This document shows, in pieces, positions 41,561 to 50,353 of a DNA stretch of 50,353 nucleotides (positions within the stretch are counted from its first letter, which is position 1; each line of letters begins with the position of its first letter). A model generated the notes under the pieces. That model had not been told where the DNA came from. It saw nothing but the letters and a program-made list of their open reading frames with translations, and ran no database searches. This DNA comes from an uncultured Clostridia bacterium (lineage in GTDB: Bacteria > Bacillota > Clostridia > Peptostreptococcales > Anaerovoracaceae). Position numbers and translations under genes: made by a program. The stretch is from positions 1 to 50,353 of the forward strand of contig CALZOZ010000007.1 of the NCBI GenBank assembly GCA_945828095.1. The letters are read 5' to 3'.

Positions 41561-41873
41561 GTGTTTACAGAAGAACTTAATGTCATCAGAGATGCTGAGA
41601 ATGCGGCAGAAAAAATGAAAAAAGATGCCCGCACCGAAGCCAGAATGATGATTGAAAAAGCAAACACTGAAGCTGGCAGACTCATAGGCCGGGCCGAGGA
41701 CGAAGCAAAGGACTGCTTTGAAGGCCTGGTGAAGGAAGGGCATGAAACGGCCCAGAAAAACTATGAGCAGTCTATCGCAGAAACAGAGAAAATCTGCGAG
41801 GAAATGGCTAAGGAAGCCGGAAAAAACCAAGACCGGGTTGTAAAATTTATATCAGAAAGGATAGTGAAAGCAA

Positions 41874-41887
<14 letters not shown>
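41561..41887 (+). CDS. V-type ATPase subunit G/H (peripheral stalk)
   Basis: This is a 108 aa highly charged coiled coil (DAENAAEKMKKDARTEARMMIEKANTEAG) of the V-ATPase subunit G/H (AhaH/NtpF-like) type. It pairs with subunit E to form the peripheral stalk. GTG 41561 follows AAAGGAGG with 8 bases spacing; TTG 41540 would include the ribosome site in the coding region. It is the first gene of the operon and overlaps subunit I by 14 bases. Confidence 0.85.
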
Positions 41888-44328
<2,441 letters not shown>

Positions 44329-44356
44329 TAAGGAAACCTTTAGGAGATGAATTACT

Positions 44357-44941
44357 ATGAGTATCGAAAAGATTACATCGAAGATTTTAAGCGAAGCTTC
44401 AGAGCTTAAGGAAAAGACTCTGGGAGAAGCTCGCGCACAAAGCGATGCAGTCCTTGCCGAAGCTGAAAAGAAGGCTCAGGAAATGGTTGAAGCGGGAAGA
44501 AAACGCGGCCTTGAGGAAAAGGAAAAGATCATTTCACGCCGTAAATCCGTTGCAGACATTGACTGCCGCAAAGTTTTCCTCGCAAAGAAGCAGGAACTCA
44601 TAGGTCAGTGCTTTGAAAAAGCTGTTGATAACATAATTTCCATGGAGGAGGCGGAGTACATCGATCTTCTCACAGCTCTCGGCACAGACAGCGGAATGAC
44701 AGCAGGGCAGCTTATCTTTAACGAAAGTGAAAAGGCTGCAATCGGTCAGAAAGTTGTTGATGCCTTAAACAGCAAGGTGGAAGGCGGAAACTTCGCACTG
44801 GCGGAGGAAACACGCAAACTGCGGGGCGGATATATGCTTATGTGCGGTCAGACCTTTATCAACAACACCATTGAGGCACTTGTTGAAGAGGCAAGACCTG
44901 AGCTTACAGCAGAGGTTGCTAAAATGATGTTTCCTGCATAA
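44357..44941 (+). CDS. ntpE: V-type ATPase subunit E
   Basis: This is a 194 aa stalk subunit. The N-terminal 75 residues are a charged helix (KITSKILSEASELKEKTLGEARAQSDAVLAEAEKKAQEM), and the C-terminal part is the globular cap (LTAEVAKMMF ending). AGGAGATG precedes ATG 44357. It sits 28 bases after subunit K and pairs with the subunit G/H product. Confidence 0.88.
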   Translation: MSIEKITSKILSEASELKEKTLGEARAQSDAVLAEAEKKAQEMVEAGRKRGLEEKEKIISRRKSVADIDCRKVFLAKKQELIGQCFEKAVDNIISMEEAEYIDLLTALGTDSGMTAGQLIFNESEKAAIGQKVVDALNSKVEGGNFALAEETRKLRGGYMLMCGQTFINNTIEALVEEARPELTAEVAKMMFPA

Positions 44942-44955
44942 GGAAGGAGTGTCTT

Positions 44956-45963
44956 ATGACTAAAAGAAAAGAAGACCAATATGCATTTCCTTGTGCGGTG
45001 ATAAGGTCAAACGAGAGAACCCTGCTGGGTCAGACCGACCTTGAGAGAATTCTTGATCTGGAGAAGGTCAGTCAGGCCATGAACGTTCTGGGCGAGTTCG
45101 GCTACGGAGACGGCAAGGAGCTGGCCAATCCCAGAGATTTTGAAAGGGTGCTCAGAGCAGAACTGGACAGAGTATACAAGCTGGTTTTCTCAATAGTGCC
45201 TGACAAGGAGGAAATAGAACTTTTTCTTCTTCCCAACGATTATCACAATGCCAAGGTGCTTTTAAAGTCGGAATTTCTGGGCGTAGACCCTACGCCGCTT
45301 CTGGTTGATACAGGACTTATTCCGGCTGAGAAAATGGTGCAGCTTGTGAGGGAGAGAAACTATGTTTTCCTTTCCAACGAAATGAAGGATGCTCTCAGGT
45401 CTGCAGAGGAGATTTTCTCAAAGGGAAGAGACCCTCAGGAAATCGACATCATCCTCGACAAGGCATGCTACAAGGATATGCAGAATCGTGCGGCTCTTAC
45501 GGGAAATGATTTTATAATCGGATACGTAAGGCTGCTTACAGATATTTTGAATGTTAATACTTTCATCAGGCTTAGAGAAATAGGAAGGCCTGTGGAGTTT
45601 TTCAGAAAGGTATTTCTGCCGGGCGGAGATATCGATGAAAGACTCTTTACTGCTTCCTATGAGGAGGGCTATCAGCAGCTTGCCGATAAGCTGGCGCCTT
45701 TTGGGTTCAGAGAGGTGCTTTCAAGCGGTGCTCTGCTGGTACAGAACGAGGGTAAATACACCCTGCTGGAAAAACTTTGCGACGACATGAGAATGAAGTA
45801 TGTAAAGGACGCCCGTTATGTGTCTTTCGGCATTGAGCCGGTATGCGGTTTTCTCATAGCCAAGGAAAGTGAGATAAAGAACCTTAGAATGATACTGACA
45901 GGAATGCTTGCCGGTACAGCTAAGGAGGTAACAAAGGAAAGGCTGAGGGAAGCTTATGTATAA
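44956..45963 (+). CDS. ntpC: V-type ATPase subunit C
   Basis: This is a 335 aa all-helical d-type central stalk adaptor that links the rotor ring to the shaft. DYHNAKVLLKSEFLG and FIIGYVRLLTDILNVNTFIRLREIG are the conserved blocks, and EPVCGFLIAKESEIKNLRMILTGML near the end is the family signature. AAGGAAGGAG precedes the ATG. The 3' end overlaps subunit F by 8 bases. Confidence 0.92.
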   Translation: MTKRKEDQYAFPCAVIRSNERTLLGQTDLERILDLEKVSQAMNVLGEFGYGDGKELANPRDFERVLRAELDRVYKLVFSIVPDKEEIELFLLPNDYHNAKVLLKSEFLGVDPTPLLVDTGLIPAEKMVQLVRERNYVFLSNEMKDALRSAEEIFSKGRDPQEIDIILDKACYKDMQNRAALTGNDFIIGYVRLLTDILNVNTFIRLREIGRPVEFFRKVFLPGGDIDERLFTASYEEGYQQLADKLAPFGFREVLSSGALLVQNEGKYTLLEKLCDDMRMKYVKDARYVSFGIEPVCGFLIAKESEIKNLRMILTGMLAGTAKEVTKERLREAYV

Positions 45964-46279
45964 GATAGGTGTTATAGGCGATCGCGAGAGTATTCTGGGA
46001 TTTAAAGCCGTAGGCCTTGATGTTTTCCCTTGCGACGCCGCCGATGAGGCAAAAAAAGTTTTAAAGAAAATAGCAAAAGAGGACTTCGCTATCATATACG
46101 TGACAGAGCAGCTCTATCAGTATATGGGCGAGGAAATCGACCAGTATAAAGACTCCAGACTCCCGGCCATCATACCGATTCCTAACAAGGACGGAAGCCT
46201 TGGCATAGGTATGACCAACGTAAGGAAGTCGGTGGAACGAGCCGTAGGAGCAGATATACTATTTGGAGGTGAAGAATAG
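45956..46279 (+). CDS. ntpG: V-type ATPase subunit F
   Basis: This is a 107 aa protein with a Rossmann-like fold: [23 protein letters not shown] at the start and [10 protein letters not shown] in the middle. The ending, [21 protein letters not shown], is the helix that contacts the shaft. It overlaps the end of subunit C and lies 2 bases before subunit A. In the Enterococcus naming this position is NtpG. Confidence 0.9.
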   Translation: MYKIGVIGDRESILGFKAVGLDVFPCDAADEAKKVLKKIAKEDFAIIYVTEQLYQYMGEEIDQYKDSRLPAIIPIPNKDGSLGIGMTNVRKSVERAVGADILFGGEE

Positions 46280-46281
46280 GA

Positions 46282-48060
46282 ATGAGTCAGGGAAAAGTAT
46301 TGAAAGTATCCGGTCCTCTGGTTGTAGCTTCCGGCATGGAAGAAGCCAACATGTTCGACGTGGTTCACGTAGGCGAGCAGGGTCTGATCGGAGAAATTAT
46401 TGAAATGAGAGGAGACAGAGCCTCCATTCAGGTATATGAGGAGACAGCAGGTATCGGACCGGGAGTGCCGGTAGTATCAACAGGTGCACCGCTGTCCGTA
46501 GAGCTTGGTCCGGGACTTATTGAGACCATGTATGACGGTATTCAGAGACCGCTGGAGGAAATGGTTCGTGTATCCGGTTCCAACATTACAAGAGGTATCA
46601 AGGTGCCTGCCCTTTCCAGAACTAAGAAATGGACTTTCGTACCGACTGTTAAGGTCGGCGACGAAGTTGAGGCAGGAGACATAATCGGTACTGTACAGGA
46701 AACAGTAGTAGTGGAACAGAAAATCATGGTTCCTTACGGCGTGAGCGGCGTGGTTGAATCCATCGAGGCTGGCGACTTTACTGTAGAAGAGACCGTATGC
46801 AAGGTAAAACAGGCAGACGGCACAGTACGTGACCTTACACTTATGCAGAAATGGCCTGTAAGACGCGGCAGACCATATAAGGAAAAGCTGGTTCCTGAAA
46901 TGCCGCTGGTAACAGGACAGCGTGTTATCGACACAATGTTCCCTATCGCAAAGGGCGGTGTTGCAGCAGTTCCCGGACCTTTCGGCTCCGGAAAGACAGT
47001 TGTTCAGCATCAGCTGGCAAAATGGGCCGACGCTGATATCGTAGTCTACATCGGCTGCGGTGAGCGTGGAAACGAAATGACAGACGTACTGATGGAATTC
47101 CCTGAACTGAAGGACCCTCGCACAGGGGAATCTCTGATGAAGAGAACCGTGCTTATCGCAAACACTTCCGATATGCCGGTAGCTGCCCGTGAGGCTTCCA
47201 TTTACACAGGAATTACCATCGCAGAATATTTCAGAGATATGGGTTACTCCGTAGCTCTCATGGCCGACTCCACATCAAGATGGGCGGAAGCTCTTCGTGA
47301 AATGTCAGGCCGACTTGAAGAAATGCCAGGTGAAGAAGGTTACCCTGCTTACCTTGCATCAAGACTTGCTCAGTTCTACGAGAGAGCAGGCCGTACAATT
47401 TCCCTTGGCAAAGAGGGAAGACTGGGAGCGCTTTCCGCAATCGGAGCAGTATCTCCTCCGGGCGGAGACATTTCCGAACCTGTATCACAGGCTACTCTTC
47501 GTATCGTAAAGGTATTCTGGTGCCTGGATTCACAGCTCGCATACAAGAGACACTTCCCGGCCATCAACTGGCTGCAGAGCTACTCTCTTTATATCGACAA
47601 GCTGGAAAAGTGGTATGAGGAAAACGTGGCAAAGGAATTCCCTAAGATGCGTGCTCAGACCATCCATCTGCTGCAGGAGGAGGCTGAGCTTAACGAAATC
47701 GTTCAGCTGGTAGGTGTGGACTCACTTTCTTTCGAGGACAGACTGAAGCTTGAAGTTTCCAAGTCCATCCGTGAAGACTACCTGCATCAGAACGCTTTCC
47801 ACGAGGTAGACACATTCACCTCAATGAACAAGCAGTACAAACTGCTTAAGCTCATCCTTTCCTTCTACGAAATGGGTCTCGATGCCATTGCAAAGGGTGC
47901 AAACTTCAACAAGCTTGTTTCTTTGGATGTGCGTGAAAGCATCGGCCGTTTCAAATATATTGAGGAAAAGGATATCGATGCAAGCTTTGAGCGGCTTATG
48001 GAGACCATGAGAGCTGCAATTTCAGAACTGGTAAGCAAGGAGGCAGAAACTGATGATTAA
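46282..48060 (+). CDS. ntpA: V-type ATPase catalytic subunit A
   Basis: This is a 592 aa cytoplasmic subunit that hydrolyses or makes ATP. The N-terminal barrel ([15 protein letters not shown]) is followed by the A-type insertion. The P-loop is [13 protein letters not shown] (about residues 232-244), with [10 protein letters not shown] carrying the catalytic Glu. [17 protein letters not shown] is Walker B and the switch. The C-terminal helical bundle is complete. GGAGGTGA lies 9 bases before ATG 46282 within the end of subunit F. It overlaps subunit B by 8 bases. Confidence 0.96.
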   Translation: MSQGKVLKVSGPLVVASGMEEANMFDVVHVGEQGLIGEIIEMRGDRASIQVYEETAGIGPGVPVVSTGAPLSVELGPGLIETMYDGIQRPLEEMVRVSGSNITRGIKVPALSRTKKWTFVPTVKVGDEVEAGDIIGTVQETVVVEQKIMVPYGVSGVVESIEAGDFTVEETVCKVKQADGTVRDLTLMQKWPVRRGRPYKEKLVPEMPLVTGQRVIDTMFPIAKGGVAAVPGPFGSGKTVVQHQLAKWADADIVVYIGCGERGNEMTDVLMEFPELKDPRTGESLMKRTVLIANTSDMPVAAREASIYTGITIAEYFRDMGYSVALMADSTSRWAEALREMSGRLEEMPGEEGYPAYLASRLAQFYERAGRTISLGKEGRLGALSAIGAVSPPGGDISEPVSQATLRIVKVFWCLDSQLAYKRHFPAINWLQSYSLYIDKLEKWYEENVAKEFPKMRAQTIHLLQEEAELNEIVQLVGVDSLSFEDRLKLEVSKSIREDYLHQNAFHEVDTFTSMNKQYKLLKLILSFYEMGLDAIAKGANFNKLVSLDVRESIGRFKYIEEKDIDASFERLMETMRAAISELVSKEAETDD

Positions 48061-49420
48061 AGAATATAAGACAATCAGCGAAGTTGTAGGTCCTCTGATG
48101 CTGGTTAAGGAAGTTGAAAATGTAACCTACGACGAACTTGGAGAAATAATTCTGCCGAGCGGAGAAAAGAGACTCTGCAAGGTACTTGAAGTAAACGGCG
48201 ACAACGCTCTGGTTCAGCTTTTTGAAAGCTCCACCGGTATCAACCTTAAGGAAAGCGTTGTAAAGTTCCTGGGACACGGTACTCAGCTGGCGGTTTCACC
48301 GGATATGCTGGGAAGAGTGTTCGACGGTATGGGTCGTCCTAAGGACGGCGGTCCTGAAATCATCGCCGAAAAAATGCTTGATATCAACGGTCTGCCTATG
48401 AATCCGGCAGCCCGTGACTATCCGTCTGAGTTCATTCAGACAGGCGTATCTGCCATCGACGGACTGAACACTCTTGTAAGGGGACAGAAGCTGCCGATTT
48501 TCTCAGCTTCAGGTCTTCCTCACGCAGACCTTGCTGCTCAGATTGCCCGTCAGGCTAAGGTTAGAGGAAGCGAAGGAAACTTCGCCGTAGTATTTGCGGC
48601 TATCGGTATCACCCACGAGGAAGCCGAGTTCTTCGCATCCGACTTCAGAAAGACCGGCGCCATCGACAGAACGGTGCTTTTCATGAACCTGGCCAACGAC
48701 CCTGCAGTAGAGCGTATCGCAACCCCGCGTATGGCTCTTACAGCAGCTGAATATCTGGCATTTGACCTGGGCATGCACGTTCTGGTTATCATGACAGATA
48801 TCACCAACTATGCGGAAGCTCTTCGTGAGGTATCCGCAGCTCGTAAGGAGGTTCCGGGCCGTCGTGGATATCCTGGCTACCTGTATACCGACCTTGCAAC
48901 TATGTATGAAAGAGCAGGCAGAAAGAAAGGCTTCGACGGTTCCATCACCATGATTCCTATTCTGACAATGCCTGAAGATGATAAGACTCACCCTATTCCT
49001 GACCTGACCGGATACATCACAGAGGGACAGATCATTCTTTCCCGTGAACTGTATCGTAAGGGCCTGAAGCCGCCTATCGACGTACTTCCGTCCCTGTCAC
49101 GACTTAAGGATAAGGGTATCGGCAAGGGCAAAACCCGTGAGGACCACGCTGACACCATGAACCAGCTTTTCGCCGCTTATGCCCGCGGTAAAGAATGCCT
49201 GGAACTGGTTACAATCCTGGGTGAAGCGGCTCTGACCGACGTTGACCTGATGTACGCCAAGTTCAGCCAGGCCTTCGAAAAGGAATATGTTTCTCAGGGT
49301 TACGAGACAGACAGAACTATCGAAGAAACTCTGGAAACAGGCTGGAGACTTCTCAAAATGCTTCCAAAGAGCGAGCTGAAGAGAATCAAGGACGAATATA
49401 TCGAGAAATACTTGAAGTAA
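48053..49420 (+). CDS. ntpB: V-type ATPase regulatory subunit B
   Basis: This is a 455 aa non-catalytic partner of subunit [18 protein letters not shown] starts the barrel. In place of a P-loop, the nucleotide fold reads [22 protein letters not shown], typical of B subunits. [41 protein letters not shown] is the family signature. Translation is coupled to subunit A. The following 196-base spacer before subunit D is unusual for this tightly packed operon. Confidence 0.96.
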   Translation: MIKEYKTISEVVGPLMLVKEVENVTYDELGEIILPSGEKRLCKVLEVNGDNALVQLFESSTGINLKESVVKFLGHGTQLAVSPDMLGRVFDGMGRPKDGGPEIIAEKMLDINGLPMNPAARDYPSEFIQTGVSAIDGLNTLVRGQKLPIFSASGLPHADLAAQIARQAKVRGSEGNFAVVFAAIGITHEEAEFFASDFRKTGAIDRTVLFMNLANDPAVERIATPRMALTAAEYLAFDLGMHVLVIMTDITNYAEALREVSAARKEVPGRRGYPGYLYTDLATMYERAGRKKGFDGSITMIPILTMPEDDKTHPIPDLTGYITEGQIILSRELYRKGLKPPIDVLPSLSRLKDKGIGKGKTREDHADTMNQLFAAYARGKECLELVTILGEAALTDVDLMYAKFSQAFEKEYVSQGYETDRTIEETLETGWRLLKMLPKSELKRIKDEYIEKYLK

Positions 49421-49616
49421 ATTGCTCACTTTGTCCTCGATGCCGGGAATAAAAACGATACGATGCTTCAAACGCAGGGCCGCGAGGCAAACTCGCCTTC
49501 GGCTCAGACAGTGCCTGCGCGCCTGCTGCGTCTATGCGCATCTTAATCTGTTATTCCAGCGGCATCTGCGAAATGCGTTCGCAATTTATTTCAAGATATT
49601 ATAAGGAGATTGAGGT
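49421..49616. other. GC-rich repeat-like spacer inside the V-ATPase operon
   Basis: All other gaps in the operon are 28 bases or shorter, but B and D are 196 apart. The spacer is GC-rich in the middle and full of short palindromes: GCGAG/CTCGC around GCAAA, GCC TTC GGC, and GCGAA/TTCGC around ATGCG. A 60-codon frame across it is Arg/Cys-rich and has no ribosome site, so I do not call it a gene. It looks like an inserted intergenic repeat. Confidence 0.5.
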
Positions 49617-50306
49617 ATGGAAAGATTAAATGTAAATCCTACCAGAATGATGCTCACCACCTTGAAGAAGAAGCTCGCCACCGCTACAAGAGGCCACAAG
49701 CTTATGAAGGATAAGCGAGATGAGCTTATGAAGGGTTTCCTGGAGCTGGCTCGCGAAAACAAAGAACTGCGTGCCCGTGCCGAGGCGGCATTGGCTGATG
49801 TTTATGAAAGCTTTTCAGTTGCCAGTGCGGTAATGAGCCAGGAAGTTCTCGAGGAAGCGCTGATGTTCCCTAAACAGGGAGTTGAGCTTTCCGTTGGCGG
49901 CAAAAATGTCATGAGCGTCGATGTCCCTGTGTTTGACTTCAAGACTACTGCAGAGGATCAGACGGACATCTTCCCTTACGGCTATGCTGGCACTTCCGGC
50001 GAGCTGGATTCAGCCATTCGTCATATGGCGGAGGTCTTCCCGATTATGCTAGAGCTGGCAGCCAAGGAAAAGGAGGCAGCCATGCTGGCCGCCGAACTTG
50101 AGCGCACAAGACGCCGTGTAAACGCTCTGGAATATGTAAAGATTCCTCAGCTTCAGATGACTATCAAGTACATCGTCATGAAGCTGGATGAAAACGAGCG
50201 AGGCAACCAGACCCGCCTTATGAAGGTTAAGGACATGATTCTGGCCGAGGCTATAGAAGAAAAGCGCGCTGCCGACGACAGGGAGTACAAGGAAGCGTGC
50301 AGCTAA
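49617..50306 (+). CDS. ntpD: V-type ATPase subunit D (central shaft)
   Basis: This is a 229 aa protein. The start ERLNVNPTRMMLTTLKKKLATATRGHKLMKDKRDELMKGFLEL is the long N-terminal shaft helix with the conserved GHKLLKDKRDEL block. RRRVNALEYVKIPQLQMTIKYIVMKLDENER is the conserved C-terminal helix. AAGGAGATTGAGGT precedes ATG 49617. It is the last visible gene of the operon. The final 47 bases of the window hold no gene I can identify. Confidence 0.93.
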   Translation: MERLNVNPTRMMLTTLKKKLATATRGHKLMKDKRDELMKGFLELARENKELRARAEAALADVYESFSVASAVMSQEVLEEALMFPKQGVELSVGGKNVMSVDVPVFDFKTTAEDQTDIFPYGYAGTSGELDSAIRHMAEVFPIMLELAAKEKEAAMLAAELERTRRRVNALEYVKIPQLQMTIKYIVMKLDENERGNQTRLMKVKDMILAEAIEEKRAADDREYKEACS

Positions 50307-50353
50307 ATTAATAGGTTAATTGAGTATTGATATGATGGCGAGCCGCCTTGTGC

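Noticed and set aside
49422-49604. 60-codon frame between ntpB and ntpD
   Set aside because: No ribosome site, Arg/Cys-rich composition typical of GC-rich non-coding sequence, no family resemblance.

Overview
The window looks like a chromosomal segment of a low-to-moderate GC anaerobic Firmicute of the class Clostridia. The evidence is WhiA, an ATP-dependent PEP carboxykinase, an acetate/4-hydroxybutyrate-type CoA-transferase, an Na+-type V-ATPase operon in the order G-I-K-E-C-F-A-B-D, strong AGGAGG ribosome sites and canonical TTGACA/TATAAT promoters. I cannot name the species. No rRNA, tRNA, CRISPR array or transposase gene is visible.

Bases 1 to about 17,300 are a patchwork accessory region of defence genes, toxin-antitoxin genes and broken genes. 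It opens inside a PIN-like gene that has a paralogue at 13,057. Antitoxin-like genes follow, including a BrnA-arm/HicB fusion, an MNT nucleotidyltransferase with both motif aspartates changed to Asn, and a HepT stub. An AT-rich island (about 3.16-6.9 kb) then carries a type II Thoeris pair (membrane-Macro ThsA and TIR ThsB), a promoter / three-unit structured RNA / terminator / PBECR4-nuclease locus with the layout of a type III toxin-antitoxin system, a HEPN protein and an Mrr-like endonuclease. The island's right end runs into a decayed DUF3791 operon. Next come an AbiE type IV system with twin operators, a second DUF3791 remnant, two secreted transglutaminase-like proteins, the PIN-like paralogue, a DUF4143 ATPase preceded by four 23-bp repeats, a SAP/SEC-C protein and a truncated ADP-ribosylglycohydrolase. 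Several truncated genes end at the same short motif.

From about 17.4 kb the content is mostly core-like. It includes a TetR regulator with oleate hydratase, a U32 protein with an ABC-F ATPase, an AlbA_2/wHTH regulator, an M20 peptidase with a YfcC-type carrier, a truncated QueG-like fragment, pckA, an NSS transporter, cca, a HerA-like ATPase, a CoA-transferase, a convergent DNA-entry-type nuclease, a YgjP-like metallopeptidase, an HTH/ATPase/DUF4325 regulator, an SDR and whiA. The last 9 kb is the V-ATPase operon. Its K subunit carries the full Na+ ligand set of the Enterococcus enzyme, and a GC-rich repeat-like block separates subunits B and D.

The best candidate for an undescribed system is the PBECR4 gene with its tandem-repeat leader RNA (4640-5506). 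The two genes whose ATG lies six bases after the -10 box (probable leaderless mRNAs) and the recurring motif at gene truncation points also deserve attention.
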